Below are positions 33,725 through 41,412 of a stretch of 64,000 bases of DNA, piece by piece (positions within the stretch are counted from its first letter, which is position 1; every line of letters begins with the position of its first letter). The notes below the pieces were generated by a model that was given only the letters and a program-made list of their open reading frames with translations, was not told the DNA's origin and did no database searches. Source of the stretch: JACIYW01 sp014359745 (GTDB taxonomy: Bacteria > Pseudomonadota > Alphaproteobacteria > Rhodobacterales > Rhodobacteraceae); the NCBI GenBank assembly GCA_050433985.1, contig JBNPWE010000006.1, positions 128,398 to 192,397 of the forward strand, written 5' to 3'. Both the position numbers and the translations under genes were made by a program.

Positions 33725-33853
33725 CTATTTCCGAAGATACTTGATCAGCGCTGCTATGGCCAAAACCAGCAGCACAAGGATCAGCAGGCCGAACAGCCAG
33801 CCAAACCCCATACCCCAACCCATACCGGTGCCCATGTCGTTCCAGTTCATCAT
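33725..33853 (-). CDS. Tiny membrane protein, 42 residues
   Basis: A short gene not previously listed by length-based calling. It has a strong ribosome site (AGGAGGA) followed at close spacing by two in-frame ATG codons. The protein starts with a Met/Trp/Gly-rich segment (MMNWNDMGTGMGWGMG), then one transmembrane helix (about residues 20-37, LFGLLILVLLVLAIAALI), and ends KYLRK. It lies 16 bases before the DUF302 gene and 120 bases after the multicopper oxidase gene, so it belongs to the copper operon. The Met-rich start could bind Cu(I), which is a guess. Confidence 0.7.
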   Translation of the reverse strand: MMNWNDMGTGMGWGMGFGWLFGLLILVLLVLAIAALIKYLRK

Positions 33854-33974
33854 GTCGTCCTCCTGTTTTCCGGGCTGCGAGAGGCCCGTCTCTGCGGATC
33901 TCGCGAGAAGGTGGTGGAGCGAAACCGCAGCGATCGGGACGTCGGGGCGCTCGAAGCGAACGCCCCGCCTGCGG

Positions 33975-35519
33975 TCAGACCGAAGCCGATACCGCGAACT
34001 CGGTCATCATGCCGGTCGCCAGGTGCGGCATGTGATGGCAATGGAGCATCCAGCGCGCGGCTTCGCCCGCGTCCAGCGCCACGTCCACCATCGACATCGG
34101 CGGCACATAGACCGTGTCGCGCAAGGCGCCTGCCACGCGGCGTCCGTTCAACCCGACGACCTGGAACACGTGGCCGTGCAGATGCATCGGGTGCCCCATC
34201 ATCGACATGTTGTGAAAGGAGAGCACAACCCGCTCGCCTCTGCGCGCCGTGACCGGCTGGTGCTGGCCCCAGACGGCGCCGTTGATCGTCCAGACATAGG
34301 GCTGCATCGAGCCGCCCAGCATCAGCATCTGGCTGCGATCCACGGGGCGCTCCGGCAGGGCGTCCACCGCGATCAGCCGTGCTTCCTGCGCAAGATCGGT
34401 GTCGAACGCGGGCGCTTCAGCCTCCGCCACGGCATCGACGCGCCGCACCTCGGCACCGGGCGTGGCGAGGATCAGACCGGTGCGCTCCCTCGCCCCCTCG
34501 CGCAGCGCGAGGATCGGCCAGGCTCCGTTTTCGTTCGGCAGGTCGATCTCGAGATCGAGCCTCTGTCCCATGGCGAGCCCGAAACGGTTGCCGGAAAGCG
34601 GCTGCACCGCGTGACCGTCCGCCGCGACGAGGCGCGCCCCGGCCGCCCCGGTATCGATCCAGAACACCGTGGCCGCCGCGGCGTTGATGACGCGGAGCCG
34701 GATGCGACCGCCGCGCTCGACCTGCACCACGTCGGGGTCAGATAGCGTGCGATCGTTGGCGAGATAGGCGTCCCAGTCGTAGTCGTTCAGGTCCATGGCC
34801 ATGCCGCCCATCTGGCCGCCCATGCCCATCATCCCGCCCATACCCGGCATCTGGTCCATTGGCATGCCGCCCATCGCGCCGTGATCCATGCCCGGCATGG
34901 CGCCCATGCCGCCCATGGGCGTCCCCTGCATGGGTTGAGCACCGCCGTGATGCGCGTGTGCGCCGTGGCCGCCGCCCGCGTGACCGCCGCTTATCTCGGC
35001 CAGAACCTCTTCCGGGGACTTGAACGAGAAGTCGTGCAGGAACATCACGACCTCCTGCCGGTCGGCGGCGACATCCTCGGCCGAGCGCACGATCAGCGGC
35101 GCGGCGAGCAGCTGCATCTCCTGGGTTGGCACATGGCTGTGCATCCAGTGCGTGCCGGGCCGCGCCTCGAAGTCGTAGGATCGGGTCTCGCCCGGCGCGA
35201 GCAGGGGCATCGGCATGTCGGGCACGCCGTCCTGCGCGTTGGGCGGGATCTGTCCGTGCCAGTGGATGATGGTACCGACGTCCAGGTCGTTGGTCAGATC
35301 GACCCGGAACCTCTGGCCGGGGTCGAGGATCAGTCCCTGACCGCCGGGGCCGGCAAGCCCGAAGACCGTGGCAGCGCGACCGTCGATGTCGAGCGTGCGC
35401 GTCGCAGCGGAGAGGCTGATCGGCGCCACCCCTTGCGCGAAGGCGATGCGGGGCAAGTGTGCAGCGCCAATGGCGGCCGCACTTGCGGCAAGAAAGCCGC
35501 GTCGAGAAAGCATGTTCAT
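33975..35519 (-). CDS. Multicopper oxidase (CueO/CopA-type), Tat-exported
   Basis: A 514-residue periplasmic oxidase that should oxidise Cu(I) to less toxic Cu(II). The Tat signal is MNMLSRRGFLAASAAA, with a likely cleavage after IAFAQ. The copper ligands lie in the usual four motifs: HWHG, HWMHSH, HPMHLHGHVFQVV and HCHHMPHLATGMM. Between domains there is a long Met/Gly/His-rich insert (about residues 180-235; for example MDQMPGMGGMMGMGGQMGG) like the Met-rich Cu(I) site of CueO. It is an early gene of the copper operon. A 121-base gap without a gene separates it from the tiny membrane protein downstream. Confidence 0.9.
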   Translation of the reverse strand: MNMLSRRGFLAASAAAIGAAHLPRIAFAQGVAPISLSAATRTLDIDGRAATVFGLAGPGGQGLILDPGQRFRVDLTNDLDVGTIIHWHGQIPPNAQDGVPDMPMPLLAPGETRSYDFEARPGTHWMHSHVPTQEMQLLAAPLIVRSAEDVAADRQEVVMFLHDFSFKSPEEVLAEISGGHAGGGHGAHAHHGGAQPMQGTPMGGMGAMPGMDHGAMGGMPMDQMPGMGGMMGMGGQMGGMAMDLNDYDWDAYLANDRTLSDPDVVQVERGGRIRLRVINAAAATVFWIDTGAAGARLVAADGHAVQPLSGNRFGLAMGQRLDLEIDLPNENGAWPILALREGARERTGLILATPGAEVRRVDAVAEAEAPAFDTDLAQEARLIAVDALPERPVDRSQMLMLGGSMQPYVWTINGAVWGQHQPVTARRGERVVLSFHNMSMMGHPMHLHGHVFQVVGLNGRRVAGALRDTVYVPPMSMVDVALDAGEAARWMLHCHHMPHLATGMMTEFAVSASV

Positions 35520-35591
35520 GGTCGTCTCCTCGGGACTTCCGTCCCGTTCATCAATACCGATGGGGCGCCTCGGGCGTCTGCCCGGGCGCGC

Positions 35592-35990
35592 TCAGAGGAG
35601 ACGGAGCTTGGGAGGTCGTTCGTTCAGTCCCGGCGCACGGCTGACGTGGATTGCCGCGGACGGGACGTCATGACTGGCGGCGCCGTAGGCGTGCCCGGCT
35701 TCCTCGCCTGCCGACGTCAGGAAGGCAGAGAGGCCTGCGCATACGAACTCGCACATCTCGGCATCGGCCGATCCACAGTGCTCTCCAGCGTCACAGTCGA
35801 AGCCCGAAATGACCGGAGAGTGCATCATGTCGGCGACATGCATCGCGTGATCCACATCGGAATTCATGCTCATGCGTGTCGCATGCGCCGAGGTCACCGT
35901 CGTCACCACGGTGATCGCGAGTATGGCAAGCATGGTGACGACACGTTCGAGCATGCTGCAAAGATAGGCATTGCTCACGAGAATGTCCAT
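35592..35990 (-). CDS. Small exported Cys/His/Met-rich protein, probable metal-binding
   Basis: A 132-residue protein, first gene of the copper operon. A hydrophobic signal segment (MLERVVTMLAILAITVVTTV) is followed by TSAHA. The mature part is rich in His, Met and Cys (DVDHAMHVADMMHSPVISG; FDCDAGEHCG; EMCEFVCAGL). The C-terminus ends RPPKLRLL. No family name is certain; the residue content and place suggest a periplasmic copper-binding protein. Start is uncertain: ATG 35990 gives 132 residues, while ATG 35954 begins exactly at the signal. Confidence 0.62.
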   Translation of the reverse strand: MDILVSNAYLCSMLERVVTMLAILAITVVTTVTSAHATRMSMNSDVDHAMHVADMMHSPVISGFDCDAGEHCGSADAEMCEFVCAGLSAFLTSAGEEAGHAYGAASHDVPSAAIHVSRAPGLNERPPKLRLL

Positions 35991-36071
35991 AGTCGCAGGG
36001 GCCTCGCCGCTGGCACAACGTGGTCTCGACCAAACGCGAATGTTATTCCGCAGTGATCGGGGATAGACGTC

Positions 36072-36533
36072 TTGAAAAAAGCTCTCCGAAATATTGTCGT
36101 GATCGGTCTGGTCGTCGGAGGTGTGATCCTCGCGGTCTTTGCTGGCTGGCGTTATGCCGGTACCGCATCCACCGCCCTGGCGTCGGCGGACATCATCGCG
36201 CAAGGACGCCAGATCTATGCGGATCAGTGCGCCACCTGCCACGGCGCGGAACTGGAGGGCCAGCCGGGCTGGCGCTCGCCGCTTCCGTCCGGCCGGTTGC
36301 CGGCGCCACCCCACGACGCCAGCGGCCACACCTGGCACCATCCTGACGATGTCCTGTTCCGCATCGTTAGGGAAGGCACCGCCGCCGTGGTCGGCGGCGG
36401 ATACGAGAGCGACATGCCCGGCTTCGCAGACGTGCTGAGCGACGCGGACATCCGCGCCGTTCTCGACTACATCAAGAGCACATGGCCAGAGCGCGAGCGC
36501 CGATACCAAGAGAGGGTGTCGGAGGCAAACTGA
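36072..36533 (+). CDS. Membrane-anchored monohaem cytochrome c
   Basis: A 153-residue cytochrome c. Residues 7-30 form an uncleaved signal anchor. The haem-binding motif is CATCH (Cys53, Cys56, His57), and Met115 in ESDMPGFADVLSD is the likely sixth ligand. The C-terminal helix is ADIRAVLDYIKSTWP, typical of class I cytochromes. It starts with TTG and diverges from the copper operon across 81 bases, so the two units may share regulation. It could pass electrons from copper oxidation to the respiratory chain; this is an inference from position. Confidence 0.85.
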   Translation: MKKALRNIVVIGLVVGGVILAVFAGWRYAGTASTALASADIIAQGRQIYADQCATCHGAELEGQPGWRSPLPSGRLPAPPHDASGHTWHHPDDVLFRIVREGTAAVVGGGYESDMPGFADVLSDADIRAVLDYIKSTWPERERRYQERVSEAN

Positions 36534-36586
36534 CATTCCCCATGGTCGTCGGCTGCTACTCGCGCCAGGCCAGTTCGCAGACCGAG

Positions 36587-36943
36587 TTAGAGGAACGTCG
36601 CCGACCAGGTCAGCACCATGAAGCCGCCGAGCGACTGCATCATGTTGACCATCCGTATCGGCCCGGTTGCCTCGATCTGCGTGTACCCGAGCGTGGCGAA
36701 GTTGACGCCGGAGAAGTAGATCAGGCCGCTCCAGCATGGGTCGTAGCTGCCGTCGAAGCCTCCCACGCCCCAGCCCTGCAGCGCCCTGTAGACTGCGGCG
36801 AAAGCCAGGATTTCAATCGTGTGGAGCGCGAGCAGCCCGACGAACGCCACCATGATCGCCGCCTGCGGTCTCTCTTTCGAGTTCGGCTTCACGCCCCGGA
36901 CGGCCAATAGCCCCGTAGTGGTGCGCGACCAGATGGCGGCCAC
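36587..36943 (-). CDS. Ion-channel family protein, N-terminus damaged
   Basis: A small two-helix channel-like protein (118 residues from the GTG at 36943). The segments are IMVAFVGLLALHTIEILAFA (first full helix), a pore-type loop (CWSGLIYFSGVNFATLGYTQ) and a last helix (MMQSLGGFMVLTWSATFL). The hydrophobic N-terminal helix GIGLLLGFALVAAI is present upstream in this frame, but its natural ATG (36982-36984, MLQL) is one base out of frame. A one-base deletion near 36972 is the simplest explanation, so the gene may be inactive or the sequence may contain an error. Substrate is unknown; TLGY resembles a K+ filter only loosely. Confidence 0.65.
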   Translation of the reverse strand: MAAIWSRTTTGLLAVRGVKPNSKERPQAAIMVAFVGLLALHTIEILAFAAVYRALQGWGVGGFDGSYDPCWSGLIYFSGVNFATLGYTQIEATGPIRMVNMMQSLGGFMVLTWSATFL

Positions 36944-37083
36944 CAGCGCGAAACCGAGCAGAAGCCCGATTCCAGTTGCAGCATGTTGAGCACTCGCGGC
37001 GGAACAGTACCCCGAGGTTTATGTTCTCAGCGCTCGGCCCTGCGGCATGGCAGCGGAACCATCGCCCTGCCGATGATCTGATC

Positions 37084-39315
37084 TCAGGCCTCACGTTCCG
37101 GATCAAACGCAAGAAGCCGCAGCGCGTTCAGTGTGACGAGCACCGTCGCGCCGGTATCTGCAAGGATCGCGATCCACAGCCCGGTAATGCCGAGGATCGT
37201 CGTCACCAGAAACACCGCCTTAAGGCCGAGCGCGATCGCCACATTTTGCCTGATGTTCGCCATGGCTGCGCGAGCAAGGCGAATCTTGCCGGCCACATCG
37301 GTCACGCGATTGCGCAGGATCGCGGCGTCGGCGGTTTCAAGCGCGACGTCCGTTCCGGAGCCCATGGCAACTCCGATGTGGGCGGTGGCGAGCGCAGGGG
37401 CATCGTTGATGCCGTCGCCCACCATCATCACGCGGTCTCTGGCGGTCATCTCACGGATCGCGGCGACCTTGCCTTCGGGCATCAATTCGGCGCGATGGTC
37501 AATGCCCAGCCCAGCGGAAATGGCTGCTGCCGTGCGCCGGTTGTCGCCGGTCAGCATCACAGACGCGATGCCAAGCGCCTCGAGTTGCTGCACCGCGCGG
37601 GCGGCATCCTCTCGGGGTTCGTCCCGGAGCGCTACGAGTCCGACCAACTGGCTCCGGCGGAAGACCGCGACGACTGTATTGCCTTCATCTTCCATGCCGA
37701 CCACCGCCCGGAGCGCGTGGTCGTCCAACACACCGCGCTCCCCGGCGAACCGTGGAGAGCCCACCCAGGCGGTTTCACCCTCAACGACTGCTTCGGCCCC
37801 TTTGCCCGGAAGCGCTTTGGCGGCGGTCGCGGCCAGGAACGGCGCTCCCGCAGCTTCCGCGCGGGACAGGATCGCCTCCGCCAGAGGATGGCTCGACCCC
37901 GCTTCGACGGCGGCAGCCAGCGCCAGCACCTCTGTCTCCGATCCCGAGATCGGCACCACGTCCGTGACGCGCGGCCGTCCGTGGGTCAGGGTTCCGGTCT
38001 TGTCGAATGCGACATGCGTGGTGGCCGCCGCGGCCTCGATCACGGCGCCTCCTTTCATCAGCAGCCCGCGACGCGCGCCTGAAGAAAGCGCAGAGGCGAT
38101 GGAAGCCGGTACCGAGATCACCAGCGCGCAGGGGCATCCGATCAGGAGAAGCGCGAGCGCCCGGTAGATCCACGTATCCCAGCCTTGCCCGAACGCGAGG
38201 GGCGGGACGATGGCCACCAGCACCGCAACTCCGACGACGGCCGGCATGTAGATGCGGCTGAAACGGTCGATGAAGCGCTCGGTCGGGGCCCGGGCGCTTT
38301 CCGCTTCCTCGACCAGCCGGATGATACGGGCAATGGTGTTGTCCTCGGCCGACTTGGTGACCCGAACACGCAGCGCCGCCTCGGAATTGATGGAGCCGGC
38401 AAAGACGGAGGCACCGGGTTCCTTCAGCTTCGGCACACTCTCGCCCGTGACGGCGCTCTCATCGACGCCCGAGGTGCCCTCGATAACTTCGCCATCTGCC
38501 GGGACCCGGTCTCCCGGGCGCACCAGAACGATCTGGTCCACCTGCAGCTGGTCGGCTGGTATCACCCGAGTCCGGCCGCCGATCTCCAGGATCGCGGTCT
38601 TCGGTACCAGACGAGCGAGCGCCCGGATCCCGTCGCGGGCCTTGTTCGCCGCAACACCTTCGAGAACCTCCCCGACGGCGAAGAGGAAGACGACGAGCGC
38701 CGCTTCCTCGGCGGCGTCGATGACGAGCGCGCCGCTGGCGGCGATTGTCATCAGCATCTCGATCGTGAACGGCATCCCCGCTCTGGCGGACGCGACGGCG
38801 CGGCGTGCGATAGGGGCGACACCAATGAGCGTCGCGAGGATGAATGCCCACGTTGCCACATCCTGGGAGGCGAGCAGTTTCACGGCCCATGCCGCCGCGA
38901 GGAGGAGACCGGTGCCGATCACCAGTCTGCCCTTCGCGGTCTGATACCAACGCGAACCGGGCCCGGGACCGCTCTCGGGCCCTGTCGATCCAGCGTTGGG
39001 CACGAGTCCTGCGGCATCTCGCGAGCCGTCCGCACGGGACGCTTGCTCATCGTCCGGCAGCACGAAGCCTTTCAGATCGGGGCTCGATCCTTTCGCCGCG
39101 ATCCCGTAGCCGAGCCGCTTGACGATTGCTTCGATCTGGTTGCGAGAGGTCTGCCCTTCATCCAGAGTCAGCCGAAGCCGCTCGGTCATCAGCGCCACAT
39201 CGACGTCGCTCACGCCAGGCAGGCGTTCGACCGCACCCCGGACCTTGCCGGCGCACGACGCACAGTCCATCCCGGAAACCGTCCATTCGTAGGTTGCACT
39301 GTCGTTCGCCGTCAT
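37084..39315 (-). CDS. Zn/Cd/Pb-type P1B ATPase (ZntA/CadA-like)
   Basis: A 743-residue heavy-metal exporter. It has one N-terminal HMA domain with VSGMDCASCAGKVRGAVE, a membrane CPC motif (LIGCPCALVISVP), DKTGTLTHG, a SSHPLAEAI motif, and GDNRRT/GDGINDAPALA. The CPC context with VISVP and the last membrane helices (LKAVFLVTTILGITGLWIAI) point to the zinc/cadmium/lead group rather than copper. It is divergent from a MerR-family gene and carries a matching 19-base-spacer promoter. The ATG at 39315 was used; a GTG lies one codon before. Confidence 0.9.
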   Translation of the reverse strand: MTANDSATYEWTVSGMDCASCAGKVRGAVERLPGVSDVDVALMTERLRLTLDEGQTSRNQIEAIVKRLGYGIAAKGSSPDLKGFVLPDDEQASRADGSRDAAGLVPNAGSTGPESGPGPGSRWYQTAKGRLVIGTGLLLAAAWAVKLLASQDVATWAFILATLIGVAPIARRAVASARAGMPFTIEMLMTIAASGALVIDAAEEAALVVFLFAVGEVLEGVAANKARDGIRALARLVPKTAILEIGGRTRVIPADQLQVDQIVLVRPGDRVPADGEVIEGTSGVDESAVTGESVPKLKEPGASVFAGSINSEAALRVRVTKSAEDNTIARIIRLVEEAESARAPTERFIDRFSRIYMPAVVGVAVLVAIVPPLAFGQGWDTWIYRALALLLIGCPCALVISVPASIASALSSGARRGLLMKGGAVIEAAAATTHVAFDKTGTLTHGRPRVTDVVPISGSETEVLALAAAVEAGSSHPLAEAILSRAEAAGAPFLAATAAKALPGKGAEAVVEGETAWVGSPRFAGERGVLDDHALRAVVGMEDEGNTVVAVFRRSQLVGLVALRDEPREDAARAVQQLEALGIASVMLTGDNRRTAAAISAGLGIDHRAELMPEGKVAAIREMTARDRVMMVGDGINDAPALATAHIGVAMGSGTDVALETADAAILRNRVTDVAGKIRLARAAMANIRQNVAIALGLKAVFLVTTILGITGLWIAILADTGATVLVTLNALRLLAFDPEREA

Positions 39316-39365
39316 CACGCCCTTCCAACCCGCCCAGCGGGCAACATTGTATTTGCTGAGTCGGG

Positions 39366-39396
39366 AACCTAAGGTCTCTAGTAGCTATAGCTTCAA
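39366..39396 (-). promoter_or_regulatory. MerR-type promoter/operator of the Zn/Cd/Pb ATPase gene
   Basis: On the minus strand a TTGAAG -35 box (39391-39396) and TAGGTT -10 box (39366-39371) are separated by 19 bases. The spacer holds an imperfect dyad, CTATAG-CTA-CTAGAG (39376-39390). The layout and even the flanking bases before the regulator's ATG (CAAGAGG then AAATCTG) resemble the mer promoter at 13640-13670. Confidence 0.78.
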
Positions 39397-39407
39397 GAGG
39401 AAATCTG

Positions 39408-39848
39408 ATGCTCACCATCGGAAAATTGGGCGAAGCGGCCGGCGTGAAGGTTCCGACGATCCGCTACTACGAGCAGATCGGGCTCCTGCCGGAGCCAGAT
39501 CGCAGTGCCGGGAACCAGCGGCTCTATGGGCAGTCGGCACTGGATCGGCTAGCCTTCATCCGCCATGCGCGGGAGCTCGGTTTTCCGCTGGACGCTATCC
39601 GAGACCTTCTGAGTCTCTCTGACAGACCCGATCAATCCTGCGCAGCCGCCGATGTCATCGCCAGGGCGCAGCTGGCCGAGGTTGAAAGCCGCCTTGCGCG
39701 CCTGACTGCGCTGAAAGGCGAACTTGAGCGCATGGTCGTGCAATGTGCAGGCGGTCGGATTGCCGATTGCCGGGTCATTGAAGTTCTGGGCGACCATTCG
39801 CTATGCGCAACCGATCACCAGCATCCGGAGAGCGAGGCGGCATCGTGA
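39408..39848 (+). CDS. MerR-family regulator of the metal ATPase (ZntR/CadR/PbrR-like)
   Basis: A 146-residue MerR-family protein. Winged helix-turn-helix at residues 1-70 (IGKLGEAAGVKVPTIRYYEQ), dimer helix at about 80-112, then a metal site with Cys78, Cys113 and Cys121 (CAGGRIADC, C-x7-C) and a further Cys133 near a His-rich end (DHQHPE). This cysteine set suits Cd/Pb/Zn sensors of the CadR/PbrR type. It is divergent from the ATPase, whose promoter carries its operator. The stop overlaps the YnfA-like start in GTGA. Confidence 0.88.
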   Translation: MLTIGKLGEAAGVKVPTIRYYEQIGLLPEPDRSAGNQRLYGQSALDRLAFIRHARELGFPLDAIRDLLSLSDRPDQSCAAADVIARAQLAEVESRLARLTALKGELERMVVQCAGGRIADCRVIEVLGDHSLCATDHQHPESEAAS

Positions 39849-40186
39849 ACGCACCCGGCACCCTCGCCATCTACATCGGTGCCGCTCTGGCCGAGATTGC
39901 GGGCTGCTTTGCGGTCTGGGCATGGATGCGGCAAGGCGCGAGCGCGCTCTGGCTGGTCCCCGGCCTCCTGAGCCTGGCCGTCTTCGCTTGGCTCCTGACC
40001 CTTGCCCCCTCCGATTTTGCGGGGCGGGCCTACGCAGCTTATGGCGGGGTCTATATCGCAGCCTCGCTCCTCTGGCTGTGGCTCATCGAGAAGCAGCGCC
40101 CGGACACTTGGGACCTGACAGGTGCCGCAATCTGCCTCGCCGGTGCGGCCGTCATCCTGTTGGCGCCGAGGGCGGCTGGTGGATGA
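39845..40186 (+). CDS. YnfA family small membrane protein
   Basis: A 113-residue protein with four hydrophobic helices, of the YnfA/UPF0060 type. Family marks are the ALAEIAGCFAVWAWMRQGAS segment, YAAYGGVYIAASLLWLWLIE and DLTGAAICLAGAAVILLAPR. It starts at a GTG overlapping the regulator's stop, so it is co-transcribed with it. YnfA proteins resemble small multidrug-resistance exporters; a link to metal tolerance is suggested only by position. Confidence 0.88.
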   Translation: MNAPGTLAIYIGAALAEIAGCFAVWAWMRQGASALWLVPGLLSLAVFAWLLTLAPSDFAGRAYAAYGGVYIAASLLWLWLIEKQRPDTWDLTGAAICLAGAAVILLAPRAAGG

Positions 40187-40714
40187 TCGGGGGTGCTCTC
40201 CAAGATCAAGGCAGCCGACTGCCGCTCATCGTTGCCGACATCACGATAGAGCCAACCTTTGCGGACGGACTCCCGCTCTTCCAGCGTAGCAGCTGTGCGT
40301 ATCAAATAAAATCAATGACTTATGCTGGAGAAGGTTGGACGTCAGACCCATCCCCTCCGCCACTTGCCCTCGCGAAAGCGTTCTCCCGATCCTACTGCGG
40401 CCAGATTTTCCCGTTATATTCGAGGGTTATGCGCAGTCGGCTTTGCACTGGTGTCCTTGCCACAGCAGCCGGATGCGTTCTCTGGAGCCCGATATTCTCC
40501 GGACCTCTCGACTGCGCGCATTCGGCGTAAAGCCCGTAACCAGTTGTAAACATGCGGAGAGTTCCCCGCGCCACCTGAACACTTCGATGCCAGTGGCGTT
40601 CGTTAAATGGAACAGAAATCCAACCCGTTCTTTCCTCGGTCCAGCTTCGCAAATCCCTTCCGCCATTGAGAATTTAGGGCGATGACGGCATCTTGTTGGT
40701 GAAGGAGGCCGCAC
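40187..40714. other. Gene-free stretch at the end of the metal island
   Basis: About 530 bases with no convincing gene on either strand: the open frames here are short or run through neighbouring genes. It includes an AT-rich section (around 40300-40320, CAAATAAAATCAATGACTTA) and a strong AAGGAGG ribosome site at about 40702-40708 serving the next gene. It may be a junction scar between inserted segments. No repeat or tRNA was recognised. Confidence 0.5.
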
Positions 40715-40981
40715 ATGACGGAATTGGACCTCGACACCGACAAACTTGATGACGCGGCGCTGGCCATCCTCAGCCTGACCTTGCATGACAGCAACCGTGT
40801 CTGGAAAGGGATCGACTGGTCCATCAGCGACCGGCTGCACGCGAAGGGCCTGATCCACGATCCCGTCGGCAAGGCGAAATCGCTCGCCCTGACGGAAGCC
40901 GGACTGGCTCGAGCCGAAGCGGCTCTCGCCGAGTTGTTCATGAAACCGCACTCGAACGATCCACAAAGGTCCGACCCATGA
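40715..40981 (+). CDS. DUF6429 family protein
   Basis: An 88-residue protein of the DUF6429 type: DTDKLDDAALAILSLTLHDS, then RVWKGIDWSISDRLHAKGLI, then a short helix with LTEAGLARAEAALAEL. The arrangement suggests a small winged-helix-like fold. It is widespread in bacterial accessory regions; function unknown. It has an AAGGAGG ribosome site and overlaps the next gene by four bases. Confidence 0.78.
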   Translation: MTELDLDTDKLDDAALAILSLTLHDSNRVWKGIDWSISDRLHAKGLIHDPVGKAKSLALTEAGLARAEAALAELFMKPHSNDPQRSDP

Positions 40982-41367
40982 AACCGGCCGACGAGGCTCG
41001 TATCGCTGCCCGGCTGGCGCAGCTGATGGCGATGATCTGTGTGCGCAATACGGGGATCGAGGAACTGCACGCCGGGACTGTCCCGGTCACCCACGCGGGC
41101 GACTATTCGGACGTATTCATCACTGACGCCGACGGCCGCCAGATCCCCTGGACCGACGCATCCCATCTCGACGACGACCGGATGCGACACCTGATGCGGC
41201 AGATTGTCGACCGACTCTACACGTTTCACCTCAAGGCTGGCGATCCGGGGTTCCGCGACCACCTCGACCGTTGGCTGGCCGTCGCCGAGCGATGGGACGA
41301 GCCGAAGCTGGACGAGGCATTCCTTTCAGGAATTGTCGGCAACGAAGCAGCCAAACTGCCGAGATAG
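40978..41367 (+). CDS. Hypothetical protein, paired with DUF6429
   Basis: A 129-residue protein of unknown function. It is acidic and helical, with a segment like a polar beta hairpin in the middle (VTHAGDYSDVFITDADGRQI) and a Trp-containing C-terminal half (RDHLDRWLAVAERWDEPKLD). It starts in an ATGA overlap with the DUF6429 gene, so the two are translated together. It ends 46 bases before the convergent restriction gene. Confidence 0.65.
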   Translation: MKPADEARIAARLAQLMAMICVRNTGIEELHAGTVPVTHAGDYSDVFITDADGRQIPWTDASHLDDDRMRHLMRQIVDRLYTFHLKAGDPGFRDHLDRWLAVAERWDEPKLDEAFLSGIVGNEAAKLPR

Positions 41368-41412
41368 TCGTTCGAAGTCCAGCCAGGATTCGAGGACGAT
41401 CTTGTGCCAGAA

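Noticed and set aside
40187..40714. Possible remnant transposase or integrase after the YnfA-like gene.
   Set aside because: No catalytic motif, terminal inverted repeat or coherent frame was found on either strand.
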